Part shown: piece after piece, positions 51,318 to 59,706 of the stretch
How the letters are laid out: every line of letters starts with the position of its first letter
Numbering within the stretch: position 1 is the first letter of the stretch
Assembly (NCBI RefSeq): GCF_003363265.1
Contig: NZ_QRBF01000006.1
Location: 1-64,000, forward strand
Source of the DNA: Dyella psychrodurans
GTDB taxonomy: Bacteria > Pseudomonadota > Gammaproteobacteria > Xanthomonadales > Rhodanobacteraceae
Reading direction: 5' to 3'
DNA: 64,000 nt
The notes under the pieces: generated by a model
Told to the model about the DNA's origin: nothing
Database searches by the model: none
The model's input: the letters and a program-made list of their open reading frames with translations, nothing else
Made by a program: the position numbers and the translations under genes

Positions 51318-52067
51318 ATGGCAAAGTTGGATGGAAAGGTCGCCGTCATCACTGGCGGCAGCAGCGGAATCGGTCTGGCGACAGCCAAAGCCTTTGTTGA
51401 TGAGGGCGCTTATGTGTTCATCACCGGACGCCGCCAGTCGGAGCTGGACAACGCCAAAGCCGCCATCGGGCGAAACGTCTCGACCGTACAAGGTGATGTC
51501 GCCAAGCTCGAAGACCTCGATCGACTCTTCGCTCAGGTGAAGGCCGAAAAAGGTGGCCTCGACGTTCTTGTCGTCAATGCGGGCTTTGTCGAGATGGCGC
51601 CGTTGGCTGCCGTGACCCCGGAACATTTCGACAAGACCTTCGCGGTCAACGCGCGCGGTGCCTTCTTTTCCGTGCAAAAGGCTGCTCCGTTGATGCGCGA
51701 CGGAGGCTCGATCGTGCTTGTGTCCTCGGGCGTGCACATGAAGGGCATTCCGCAATACCACACTTACGGTGCGACCAAGGCGGCCATGCGCTTCTGGGCC
51801 AGAAGCTTGGCGGCGGAATTGAAGAGCCGCGGAATCCGCGTGAACACGCTGTCGCCGGGCGCCACCGAAACGCCCATCTTCTACGGACAATTCAAATCCA
51901 GGGAAGAAGCCAATGTCCGTAAAGGGATGTTCGAGCAGATGACGCCGCTTGGACGGATGGGCCGGCCAGAGGAAATGGCCAAGGCCATCCTGTTCCTCGG
52001 CTCCAACGACAGCAGCTACACGACAGGTTCCGATCTCGTCGCCGACGGTGGCCTCACTCAGGTCTGA
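51318..52067 (+). CDS. short-chain dehydrogenase/reductase
   Basis: A 249-residue classical SDR. The NAD(P) motif TGGSSGIGLATAKAF is at residues 12-26, NAG in LVVNAGFVEM, and the catalytic Ser-Tyr-Lys in VSSGV and YHTYGATKAA; the C-terminus LGSNDSSYTTGSDLVADGG is the usual end. Substrate is unknown, though the family match is unambiguous. The LysR gene just upstream is the likely regulator. An agaggattcaacc leader holds the ribosome site. Confidence 0.95.
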   Translation: MAKLDGKVAVITGGSSGIGLATAKAFVDEGAYVFITGRRQSELDNAKAAIGRNVSTVQGDVAKLEDLDRLFAQVKAEKGGLDVLVVNAGFVEMAPLAAVTPEHFDKTFAVNARGAFFSVQKAAPLMRDGGSIVLVSSGVHMKGIPQYHTYGATKAAMRFWARSLAAELKSRGIRVNTLSPGATETPIFYGQFKSREEANVRKGMFEQMTPLGRMGRPEEMAKAILFLGSNDSSYTTGSDLVADGGLTQV

Positions 52068-52296
52068 CACAGCAGCGTAGCGTCGACCGGTGCGCTCTCA
52101 TTGCGACCTGGCATTGGACAGCGTGCACTTCGCGTGAGGCGTCGGTCGACCCATGCCCGTTTACAGCGTCGTTCAATCTCAATCGTGGCTCGGAGTCGCG
52201 ACATCGACTTGCGTTGCAAGCTCTAAACGTAAAGGACCTCGCGCACTGGCCATCGGCATGTGCTTCTTTAAAAACTTCTAGAGTAAGAAGGACGGT

Positions 52297-52689
52297 ATGA
52301 GTAAGAGTGTTCTCGCGAAGATCGGTGCGGTGCTCTACGTCTTGTGGGGATCGCTGCACCTCATGGCCGCATATAGCGTTTACCAGGTCGGACTCGAAGC
52401 ATCGAACGGCATGGAGCGGGGACGACTTTTCCAATGTGCCTTCTATGTCTTCACCTTCGCAGTGAGCGCTATTGCTTTAGCCATCAAAATGAATTGGCAA
52501 AATAGCCGTACGGGATTTTGGCTAAACGCGCTCATCGTTGGCATAGCTGATGTGCCGTTTATCCTGTTCGAGATCGTTCCTGGCCATGTACCGGCATGGC
52601 CCGGCTTTGTGGGCCCGGCCGTGTGGGTTACTGCCATGATCTTCACCGGTCTGGGTCAAATGCGTCCCGTGCTGATTGCGCCTGGTTGA
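52297..52689 (+). CDS. four-helix membrane protein, unknown
   Basis: A 130-residue protein starting MSKSVLAKIGAVLYVLWGSL with four hydrophobic helices (about residues 6-28, 46-65, 73-93 and 101-123). GSLHLMAAYSVYQVGLEA and ADVPFILFEIVPGHVP are the notable loops. It resembles the size and helix layout of small DoxX/YkgB-like membrane proteins without a clear match. An agaagg site is 5 bases before the ATG. It stands alone between the SDR gene and the DUF417 gene. Confidence 0.7.
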   Translation: MSKSVLAKIGAVLYVLWGSLHLMAAYSVYQVGLEASNGMERGRLFQCAFYVFTFAVSAIALAIKMNWQNSRTGFWLNALIVGIADVPFILFEIVPGHVPAWPGFVGPAVWVTAMIFTGLGQMRPVLIAPG

Positions 52690-52893
52690 GTTCAACGCGG
52701 AGCTTGATGCGTTTGACTTCGGCAACCCGCTGCCCATGAGCGATCGGCCAGGTGATGGCACCAAGATTGGAAGTGCCCGTCTACCTGGTGCGTGAGCGCA
52801 TGTAGAGATTGGGTGAAATTCAACGCAAGCGGTCCAAGTGATTTTGTTTGGACGCGGCGTGCCGTGTGTCCCTTCTATGTCCCTGGTTAGTTA

Positions 52894-52919
52894 TGTCCGC
52901 TCCGGGTCGAAAGCGGACT
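52894..52919. repeat. family A repeat, copy 16
   Basis: tgtccgctccgggtcgaaagcggact, near-consensus, in the 486-base gap 52690-53175. Confidence 0.8.
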
Positions 52920-52984
52920 AGGTTTTGCTCTCAACTCGTCTAAGACCCGAGAGCACCGCCTGGCTTGGATACGTTTGACATAGA

Positions 52985-53005
52985 GACATCATGATGTCAT
53001 GATGT
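52985..53005. promoter_or_regulatory. palindrome cluster upstream of the DUF417 gene
   Basis: gacatcatgatgtc (52985-52998) is a perfect 14-base palindrome followed at once by catgatgt, giving a second overlapping inverted repeat. It is 171 bases before the DUF417 start; a possible operator, perhaps for the GntR factor encoded downstream. The rest of the gap shows no gene. Confidence 0.4.
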
Positions 53006-53175
53006 GCCCATACAGATAAAGGACCGCCGTGATACGCCCATCCCTCCGGGTCGGATGGTTTGCGGACGCCCAACTGTCTGCGTGAAGACCGAATCACAGG
53101 ACCGTTGGCGCAGGATCGACCTGAATACCTTGCCCGCAGTATCTGCGTGGCGGCAGACGAGAGAAGAGGATACGT

Positions 53176-53664
53176 ATGCTTAAAGAGTTCAACATCGCCG
53201 AGCGGGGCGAAGGCTCCTATTGGCTGCTGGCCATTCTCAGATGGGTGATGGTTCTGATTTTTATTTCGTTCGGCATCCAGAAATTCACGCCGCAATCGGC
53301 ACATGGCATCGCCGTGTATATCGCCAACAGCCCGTTTGTTTCCTGGCTATCCATATTCGGAATTCGGGGTGAGGCGAATGTGCTTGGTGTTGTCGAGCTG
53401 ACCACGGCAGTGTTGCTTGCTGCTGGCGCGTTCGTCCCCGTTCTGTCGGCCATCGGCTCCTTGATGGGTGTCGGCACGTTCATGATCACCTGGTCGTTTT
53501 TCTTCACGACACCGGGAGTCGTGACATGGAGCCTGTCCACGGACCCCATCGCGTGGAACCTTGCCGGAGAATTTCTATACAAGGACATCGTGCTTCTTTG
53601 CGTTTGCCTTGTCTTGTTTTTGGCATCCCTGCCGAAAACGTTTATTCGTCTTCGAATAAACTGA
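53176..53664 (+). CDS. DUF417/YkgB (RclC-like) membrane protein
   Basis: A 162-residue inner-membrane protein with four helices (about residues 20-38, 67-88, 95-113 and 137-155) and the family marks FISFGIQKFTPQSAHGIAVY, SPFVSWLSIFGIRGEANVLG. E. coli RclC of this family is induced by reactive chlorine species. An agagg site lies 6 bases from the ATG. It is followed by a GntR gene in the same direction, which may be its regulator. Confidence 0.87.
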   Translation: MLKEFNIAERGEGSYWLLAILRWVMVLIFISFGIQKFTPQSAHGIAVYIANSPFVSWLSIFGIRGEANVLGVVELTTAVLLAAGAFVPVLSAIGSLMGVGTFMITWSFFFTTPGVVTWSLSTDPIAWNLAGEFLYKDIVLLCVCLVLFLASLPKTFIRLRIN

Positions 53665-53754
53665 GTTTCTACCATGCCCGCCAAGCTTTTCGCTGACGCC
53701 AAGCAGGTGCCCAACTAGATATTCGTCGATACCCCAAAGAGGTTGCGTCTCAGC

Positions 53755-54507
53755 ATGTCCGACAGCCCTTCAACGCGTCTGCCGCTTTACGCCCAGATCG
53801 AAGATGTTCTCGCAGCCCGTATTTCGAGCGGTGCGATGCCTGTTGGAACGCAACTTCCATCGGAAGAGGAACTGAGCCGCGAGTTTGGCGTTAGTCGGAC
53901 CACCGTCCGCGTGACGATTCAGAACCTCGTGCGGCAGGGCTTGGTGGAAATCCGGCGTGGTCGAGGGACCTTTGTGGCCTCGCCGAGAATGGTTCAAGAA
54001 CTCGCAGAGTTGACCGGCTTTGTTGAGGATATGCGGGCCTTGGGCCGAACGCCCACAGCCCGCGTGCTCAGTCGAGAGATTGTTCCGGCCACCTCGCTCG
54101 TCGCAGACAAGCTTGCACTTCCTGCAGGGACAACGGTGGTGCAAATACGGCGCGTGCGATTGTCAGATGGCGTGCCGCTCTCTTTTGACGAGACCTATCT
54201 GCCGGAGGAACTCGGCCGCAGGGTGATGACCGATGACCTCGCCAACGAGCCCATCTTCACTCTGCTGGAAGAGCGATACGACACTCCGCTGGTCGAGGCT
54301 GAATATGTTCTGGAAGCCACCGTGGCTGATCCCACCGTCGCGATGGCGCTGGAAATTCCTGTCGGCAGTCCGATCTTCTTGATCGAGCGCACCTCCTACA
54401 CCTCGGGACATCGCGCAGTCGACCACGAAAGGCTGTATTACCGGGGCGACTACATTCGGTTCAAGACACGCCTGGCGCGACGCCGCGTCTCACATACCCA
54501 GAAGTGA
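53755..54507 (+). CDS. GntR-family regulator with UTRA domain
   Basis: A 250-residue HutC-type regulator. The N-terminal winged helix is LYAQIEDVLAARISSGAMPV, then LSREFGVSRTTVRVTIQNLV; the C-terminal UTRA ligand domain has PLSFDETYLPEELGRRVMTD and HERLYYRGDYIRFKTRL. UTRA factors sense small sugars, acids or amines. ATG 53755 is preferred; a TTG four codons upstream (53743) is directly behind aaagagg and would add only MRLS. It ends 8 bases before the TauE gene and may control it. Confidence 0.92.
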   Translation: MSDSPSTRLPLYAQIEDVLAARISSGAMPVGTQLPSEEELSREFGVSRTTVRVTIQNLVRQGLVEIRRGRGTFVASPRMVQELAELTGFVEDMRALGRTPTARVLSREIVPATSLVADKLALPAGTTVVQIRRVRLSDGVPLSFDETYLPEELGRRVMTDDLANEPIFTLLEERYDTPLVEAEYVLEATVADPTVAMALEIPVGSPIFLIERTSYTSGHRAVDHERLYYRGDYIRFKTRLARRRVSHTQK

Positions 54508-54514
54508 GTTAGAC

Positions 54515-55369
54515 GTGCTGGCAACTTCTGTTCCGGGACTCTTTTGTATCTCGGTCGGTGCGAGTGCGCTGGGTGGAGCGCTCGGAATGAGCAGCGGCAT
54601 CTTCATCGTTCCTATCCTGACCCTCATCGCTGGTGTGGATGTTCGCGTCGCCATTGGTGCCAGCATCGTTTCCGTGATCGCTTGTTCCTGCGGTAGTGCT
54701 GCGTCGTTCCTCAAGGAGCGTCTTACGAACGTGAGGCTCGCGATTGTGTTGGAGACAGCGACCACCCTCGGAGCCGCCAGCGGCGTGCTGCTTTCCGGTG
54801 TCGTTTCGGTTCCAGTTCTCTATGCGGTATTCGCGATGGTGCTTCTGGTTTCCGCTTGGCAGATGCTGATGCGCCGAGGGAACGCTACAGCGCATCCTCA
54901 TGGCGGGCCGACCGATGGGTGGGTGCGTCGGCTTGACTCTGTCTATCCGGACCGCGCCATCGGCAGTGACGTGGCCTATCGGATCGAGCGCTTGCCGGCG
55001 GGCCTCGCCTTGATGTACGGCGCCGGGCTGCTGTCCGCGCTGCTTGGGATCGGCAGCGGCGTATTAAAGATTCCGGCGATGGACACCGCACTTCGCTTGC
55101 CGATCAAGGTCTCGTCCGCGACGTCGAACTTCATGATCGGTGTAACGGCAGCCGCGAGCGCGGGCGCCTATTTCATCCGCGGCGCGATCGTGCCGGCGAT
55201 CGCGGGCCCCGTCGCACTGGGGTCGGTCGTCGGCGCGCTTCTGGGCGCACGCCTCCTGGTGTTCATCGCGCCGAACAAACTTCGCTTGGTCTTCGTGGTC
55301 GCGCTGCTGGTCCTGGCGATTCAGATGGTCTTCGCAGCGGTGGGCGTACGCAGAGTCCTGGGGGCATGA
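54515..55369 (+). CDS. TauE/SafE-family sulfite/sulfoacetate exporter-like permease
   Basis: A 284-residue inner-membrane protein with eight hydrophobic helices in two similar halves, the TauE/SafE plan: GGALGMSSGIFIVPILTLIA in the first half and LGIGSGVLKIPAMDTALRLP in the second, each with the conserved glycine-rich turn. It is probably an exporter of organosulfur anions. The start is GTG 54515, the only codon giving a full first helix, 8 bases after the GntR stop. The stop overlaps the next ATG in ATGA. Confidence 0.9.
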   Translation: MLATSVPGLFCISVGASALGGALGMSSGIFIVPILTLIAGVDVRVAIGASIVSVIACSCGSAASFLKERLTNVRLAIVLETATTLGAASGVLLSGVVSVPVLYAVFAMVLLVSAWQMLMRRGNATAHPHGGPTDGWVRRLDSVYPDRAIGSDVAYRIERLPAGLALMYGAGLLSALLGIGSGVLKIPAMDTALRLPIKVSSATSNFMIGVTAAASAGAYFIRGAIVPAIAGPVALGSVVGALLGARLLVFIAPNKLRLVFVVALLVLAIQMVFAAVGVRRVLGA

Positions 55370-55680
55370 CGACGCCGACGTGCAGCGCTGCTGATCGATT
55401 GAACAGCCGCTTGGCGTGGCTCCTGAGCCGCGGAAGCGGGGCGTCATGCTGGCTCATCGCGATCGGAATGGTGCTGCGCATGTTTGGCGCGAGCGCACGA
55501 TCGGGAGCCGATGGTCTTGTCTCAACCGGAATCGTCCTGTTGATTGCGCTCCCGACCCTTCGCGTCGCGACGATGGGTGTGTGCTTTCTTTTTCGCCGTG
55601 AATTCGACTTCGCTCTGATCGCTGCTCTTGTCCTCGCGATCCTGGTTGCATCGACGTTGCTCGGCGTTGCTGCGGGATGA
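55366..55680 (+). CDS. DUF1634-family membrane protein
   Basis: A 104-residue protein with three hydrophobic segments (about residues 24-41, 50-68 and 82-101) and the family stretch GADGLVSTGIVLLIALPTLR, the usual DUF1634 core. DUF1634 genes commonly stand directly after TauE/SafE genes, as here, and are taken as a small subunit of the transporter. The start ATG overlaps the TauE stop by four bases (ATGA), so translation is coupled. Confidence 0.9.
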   Translation: MTTPTCSAADRLNSRLAWLLSRGSGASCWLIAIGMVLRMFGASARSGADGLVSTGIVLLIALPTLRVATMGVCFLFRREFDFALIAALVLAILVASTLLGVAAG

Positions 55681-55792
55681 TCGCAGTGAGGCACTCGATG
55701 AATCGATCGACGACTGGTTCGACGCACATTTGTCCGGGAAGCAAACCTCGGGGACAAGGTTAAGCGGACTTTGATGCTCGGCGGCGGCGAAA

Positions 55793-55869
55793 TGGCGCGC
55801 CCGGAGGGATTCGAACCCCCGACCAATGGCTTCGGAAGCCACTACTCTATCCGGCTGAGCTACGGGCGC
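55793..55869 (-). tRNA. tRNA-Arg (anticodon CCG)
   Basis: On the minus strand a 77-base cloverleaf starts gcgcccgtagctcag, with a 7-bp acceptor stem (gcgcccg/cgggcgc), the anticodon loop ttccgaa in a stem gtggc/gccat, and the T-loop ggttcgaatcc. The 3' CCA is encoded. The anticodon CCG reads CGG arginine codons. It lies between the DUF1634 gene and the M61 peptidase gene. Confidence 0.97.
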
Positions 55870-56030
55870 GTGGATGTCTGCACTGGCATGGGCGACTCAA
55901 GCGGTGCGCGCCAGCGCGAAGGGGAAGTATAGCGGAGTTGGAAGGGTACGCCCATGCGAGGATGTTTTCGCACGAGCCGCCCTTCACCCCAACCCTCTCC
56001 CCATGGGGGAGAGGGAGGAGTCGAAGTGGA

Positions 56031-57938
56031 TCAGCGAGCCTTGATCAACTGGGCAAGCGTGTCGGGCTTGCTGGTATCGCGCTCCAGGTGCGGATACTTC
56101 AGGCCGCCGTGGTAGTCGATGCGGATGGTCTTGTACTCGTCGAAGTTCTTCACCAGCAGTTCGATCGGCTGGCTGGTGTCCTTCGCCGCGGCGGTGACCG
56201 CATCCTTGATCGCATCCGGATCGTAGCTGTGGCCGTTGACGGCCACGATCGTCATGCCCGGCGACAGGCCTGCGTTGAAAGCAGGACCATCCCACAGCAC
56301 ATCGCCGATCGCGCCTTCCTTGCCGATGGACAGACCCAGCGAGTACGTCAGGTCCGCCGTGTGACGGAAAGCTTCGCCGGCCTTGATCGCGGCGGACGGC
56401 TTGTCGTTGTAGACGAGCTTCCAACCGTGCGATGCCAGACCGCCGATCAGCGGACCGTGACCATCCAGGCGCGTGCGCAGATAGCTCTTCCAGTCGAACG
56501 GCGCGATGTCGTTGAGCGTCTTCACCACGTCGTCGAAAGTGTAGGTGTCGACATCCCATGCACCGGGATTCACGCCGAAGAATGCCTTGCCGAAATCGTC
56601 GATGGTTTTCTTGTTGCCGGTGAGCTCGCGCAGCTTGCCGTCGACGTCGAGCCAGATCATCTCGCCGGCCGAGTAGTAATCCTCGCTCGCCTGGTAGTTG
56701 CGATACGGCAGCGGACGGCGCTGGGCGATGGTGGGATCGTTGGTGGTGTCTTGCACGTTGCGCCACGAAGCCAGGCCCGGACGGCCCTTGTCGTAACTGG
56801 CGGCGACGGCGGCGATCATTTCGTGGAACTGGTCGTCGCTCCACAGGCCCGAGCGCGCAGCCATCACCTCGCCCCAGAACTGCGTCTGGCCTTCGTAGAC
56901 CCACAGCAGCGAGTCGCCCATGGGCACGTTGAAGTTCGGCGTGGAGAGGTCTTCGCCGCGACGGTATTTGCCGTCCCACGAGTGGTTGAATTCGTGCGAG
57001 AGCAGGTCGCGCATCACCCAGCTCTTGTCCCATTCGGTGAAGTAGCCGGTCGGCGTGCCGTCTTCGCTGGAGCGATGATGCTCCAGGCCGTTGCCGCTCA
57101 TCTTGTCGCTGAGCGAGAACAGGAAGTCGTAGTGGTTGTAGTGGTGCGCGCCGTACATCTTGTACATCTGCTGGATCAGCGCCTTGTGAATCTTCAGCTG
57201 CTCGGGCTTGATGTCCAGGTATTTCGGATCGTCCGCCACGATATCCATATGCACCGGCGTGCTGGCGCCCGGATCGAGATCGACGCGCTTGAAGTACTTG
57301 CCGGCGTAAATCGGCGAGTCGACCAGGTCGTCAAAGTTGATCGTCTTGAAGTGCACGGTATCGCCGTCCTGCGAGGCGACGTCCAGCGCCGAACCGAACT
57401 GCCAGCCGGCAGGCAGCTTCACGCTGGGATCGGCCTGAATCTGGCGCGCGTAGTAACCGGCCGGATACAGCGCCACGGTGTTCCACTGCAGGTTGAGCAT
57501 TTCCGGGGTCATCACCACGCGGCCCTGGGCGGTGCTCTGCGGAGAGAGGAACTGGAATTCCACATCCAGCGCGGTGGCGCCTTGCGGCACGTCCACATGG
57601 AAGGCGAAGACGTTGTACTGGTCGCGCGTCCACGCAAGCGTCTGGCCGTTGGCTTTCACCACGAGGCCGGCGAACTTGTCGATCGGGCCTGTGGGCGAGT
57701 GATGACCGGGAATCCACTCCGGAAACAACAGGGTGAACGGACCCGACGAGGCCACCGGCACGACTTCGTGCACGCGGAACACGCGGTGAGCCACGTCAGT
57801 AGCATCGACATCGATCTTCAGCGTCCCTGCGCTGTAAGGCACGTTCTGCGGAGCGGGTACGTCGTCGGCATTGACGGCAAGGGCGGTACATCCCAGCACG
57901 GTGGCGAGGATGGCGGCGGCGAGCGGGTGGCGGTTCAA
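56031..57938 (-). CDS. exported M61-family glycyl-aminopeptidase with C-terminal PDZ domain
   Basis: A 635-residue metallopeptidase. A signal peptide (about residues 5-25) precedes an N-terminal beta domain (VPYSAGTLKIDVDATDVAHR), the zinc-binding SHEFNHSWDGKYRRG (HExxH), and a downstream LLWVYEGQTQFWGE with the third ligand Glu. Residues 510-600 form a PDZ domain (GLSIGKEGAIGDVLWDGPAF, AGLSPGMTIVAVNGHSYD). M61 enzymes clip glycine-containing peptides. The start is best placed at TTG 57938, behind an aggaga site at 6-base spacing; the frame runs on to 58010, but that part is basic and has no ribosome site. Confidence 0.9.
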   Translation of the reverse strand: MNRHPLAAAILATVLGCTALAVNADDVPAPQNVPYSAGTLKIDVDATDVAHRVFRVHEVVPVASSGPFTLLFPEWIPGHHSPTGPIDKFAGLVVKANGQTLAWTRDQYNVFAFHVDVPQGATALDVEFQFLSPQSTAQGRVVMTPEMLNLQWNTVALYPAGYYARQIQADPSVKLPAGWQFGSALDVASQDGDTVHFKTINFDDLVDSPIYAGKYFKRVDLDPGASTPVHMDIVADDPKYLDIKPEQLKIHKALIQQMYKMYGAHHYNHYDFLFSLSDKMSGNGLEHHRSSEDGTPTGYFTEWDKSWVMRDLLSHEFNHSWDGKYRRGEDLSTPNFNVPMGDSLLWVYEGQTQFWGEVMAARSGLWSDDQFHEMIAAVAASYDKGRPGLASWRNVQDTTNDPTIAQRRPLPYRNYQASEDYYSAGEMIWLDVDGKLRELTGNKKTIDDFGKAFFGVNPGAWDVDTYTFDDVVKTLNDIAPFDWKSYLRTRLDGHGPLIGGLASHGWKLVYNDKPSAAIKAGEAFRHTADLTYSLGLSIGKEGAIGDVLWDGPAFNAGLSPGMTIVAVNGHSYDPDAIKDAVTAAAKDTSQPIELLVKNFDEYKTIRIDYHGGLKYPHLERDTSKPDTLAQLIKAR

Positions 57939-58253
57939 GGGTGATCTCCTGGTGCGACAAAGGCCGCCAACATGAATGGGATGGCGGCGTAAGAGCACGA
58001 TCCTAGCCACGCGAGTGCACCCACTCCCCTGCCAGAGGTCACGCGCGAGCCCTTGCGGCGCCTACAAGTCACGGCCGAATGAGACGCAGTCGCGTGCACG
58101 CACGAAACTGAACGGCAAAGGCCCTGATTAGTGTCAGAAAAGTTCGGTTCAGGACGGTTGTTACAATGTTGTTACGCCGCGTAACCCCGCGCGGTCCTGC
58201 GCAACGACTTCCCCATCGTTGTCCAGGTCGATAACAAAGAGATGGAGTCCTCC

Positions 58254-58904
58254 ATGAATAAGCTAGCCCTCTCGGCCGCCCTGGCCGCCCTTGCCCTGTC
58301 CCCCGTGCTGAGCCAGGCCGCTCATGCGCAAGACGCCAACACCAGCACCGCCACCTACGGCTCGAACATCGATCCCAACTGGCAGGACAACTTCTTCGTC
58401 GCCGGCCAGCTGGGCCAGAGCCAGTACCGCGTCGACAGCGACGTGCTGAACCACAACCACGGCGTGTTCCAGAACGTCCGCTTCGGCTGGCGCTGGAATG
58501 GCCTGGTCGGTCCGGAAATCGGCTACGTGTACCTGGGTCAGCCCAAGTGGTCTGACGGCTACAGCCAGCTGTCGGTCAAGCCGCGCGCGGCGACCGTCGG
58601 CGTGAACGGCAAGTACAACTTCTACCAGGGTTGGTTCGTGACGGCGCACGCCGGTTACATGCGCTCGCAGACCAAGTTCGCCGCCACCGGCGACTTCGGC
58701 ACCGACCGCTACAAGACCTGGAACAACGGTCTGTATGCCGGCGTGGGCGTGGGCTACGACGTGACCCATAACTTCAGCCTCGGCCTGAACTACGACAACT
58801 ACCGCCTGCAGTCGGGCAACAACACCAGCCTCGACAACATCGGCGTGCCGCACGGCCGCGCCAACGTGGCGAACTACTCGGCTTCGGCGGAATACCGCTT
58901 CTAA
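58254..58904 (+). CDS. OmpA/OmpW-like outer-membrane beta-barrel protein
   Basis: A 216-residue outer-membrane protein with a signal peptide (about residues 1-25, AAHAQD) and eight alternating strands, for example DNFFVAGQLGQSQYRVD, FRWxWNGLVGPEIGYVYLGQ-like and ANVANYSASAEYRF, whose terminal Phe is the barrel insertion signal. It is built like an eight-stranded OmpA/OmpX-type barrel with no periplasmic domain. Function unknown, possibly surface adaptation. A terminator follows. The 315-base gap 57939-58253 before it shows no other gene; gttacg/cgtaac at about 58171 is a small hairpin. Confidence 0.82.
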   Translation: MNKLALSAALAALALSPVLSQAAHAQDANTSTATYGSNIDPNWQDNFFVAGQLGQSQYRVDSDVLNHNHGVFQNVRFGWRWNGLVGPEIGYVYLGQPKWSDGYSQLSVKPRAATVGVNGKYNFYQGWFVTAHAGYMRSQTKFAATGDFGTDRYKTWNNGLYAGVGVGYDVTHNFSLGLNYDNYRLQSGNNTSLDNIGVPHGRANVANYSASAEYRF

Positions 58905-58948
58905 GCTCCACCCGCGATGCCCTTCGGGCGCATCCTTGCGGTGTACCA

Positions 58949-58977
58949 ATCCCCCGGGGCAACCCGGGGGATTTTTT
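58949..58977 (+). terminator. strong rho-independent terminator
   Basis: atcccccggg / cccgggggat (10 bp) with loop gcaa and a T-run. Confidence 0.93.
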
Positions 58978-59088
58978 ATTCTCATTCCATTTGGTTTTAA
59001 CGCGAAACCTAAAGTAAGTCCCGCCAAGGTCGATATCTCTCTCAAGCCGCTCTCCCGCGTGGCAACCATGGCCTGAGGACTGACACCA

Positions 59089-59448
59089 ATGAAAATGCTA
59101 CTCGCCGCGACCGTGCTGATGGTCGCCCCCATCGCCGCCCACGCTTGCGGGGCAACCGACTTCGCCATCCAGGACGTCAAGGTAAGCGCCGTCGGTACCG
59201 GCATCGCCACACGCCTGAGCGTGAAGGGCAAGCTGGTCAACAACTGCGCCGCCGCCGCCGCCGCCCAGGTGCGGGTCGATGCGAAGGACGGTTCGGGCAA
59301 CGTGCTCGCCTCGAAGGAAGGCTGGCCCGCCGGCACCACCAACCTCAGCCCCGGCCAGTCGGTCGATTTCGACATGGGCCGCATGCTGCACTACCAGGCG
59401 GACATGCAGAGCTACTCCCTTAGCGTGGTCAACGTCCGCGCCTGGTAA
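59089..59448 (+). CDS. small exported beta-sandwich-like protein
   Basis: A 119-residue protein with a signal peptide (about 1-19, ending AHA) and a mature domain of 100 residues whose beta-strand rhythm (FAIQDVKVSAVGTG, TRLSVKGKLVNNCAAAAAAQ, VRVDAKDGSGNVLASKEGWP) resembles FxLYD/Ig-like periplasmic domains. Two cysteines (CG near the N-terminus and NNCA) could be linked. Function unknown. A tgaggac site is 8 bases from the ATG, and a strong terminator follows. Confidence 0.72.
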   Translation: MKMLLAATVLMVAPIAAHACGATDFAIQDVKVSAVGTGIATRLSVKGKLVNNCAAAAAAQVRVDAKDGSGNVLASKEGWPAGTTNLSPGQSVDFDMGRMLHYQADMQSYSLSVVNVRAW

Positions 59449-59475
59449 TCCGCGTTTAAAAGTGCGTGTGAACCT

Positions 59476-59507
59476 GCCGACGGCGCTCCCCCGCCGTCGG
59501 CTTTTTT
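59476..59507 (+). terminator. strong rho-independent terminator
   Basis: gccgacggcg / cgccgtcggc (10 bp), six-base loop, six Ts. Confidence 0.93.
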
Positions 59508-59706
59508 ATGGGCGCGAGGGCCACGCGAATAGCGCGAACAGACCCAGGGACGCGCGGAACAATTATTCGCAGACGCCTCCCAACATGTTGAAATTTAGGT
59601 GGCGTCCGGAAGCATTGATCAGAGCATCCCTGGTACCGAATGCGCGGATCGCTCATGATGGAGCGACGCGATGCACGCTTGCTGCGCGTCTCCGAAGGGG
59701 CGGGGT

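Noticed and set aside
55793-55869. The tRNA-Arg as an integration (att) site of an island
   Set aside because: No integrase gene lies nearby and I found no second copy of the tRNA 3' end in the window, although long-range repeats outside cannot be excluded.
55938-57944. A 668-residue open frame on the plus strand opposite the M61 peptidase
   Set aside because: It mirrors the GC-rich codon third positions of the real gene, has His/Arg/Val-rich composition typical of antisense frames and no domain or ribosome site; the M61 motifs on the minus strand are clear.
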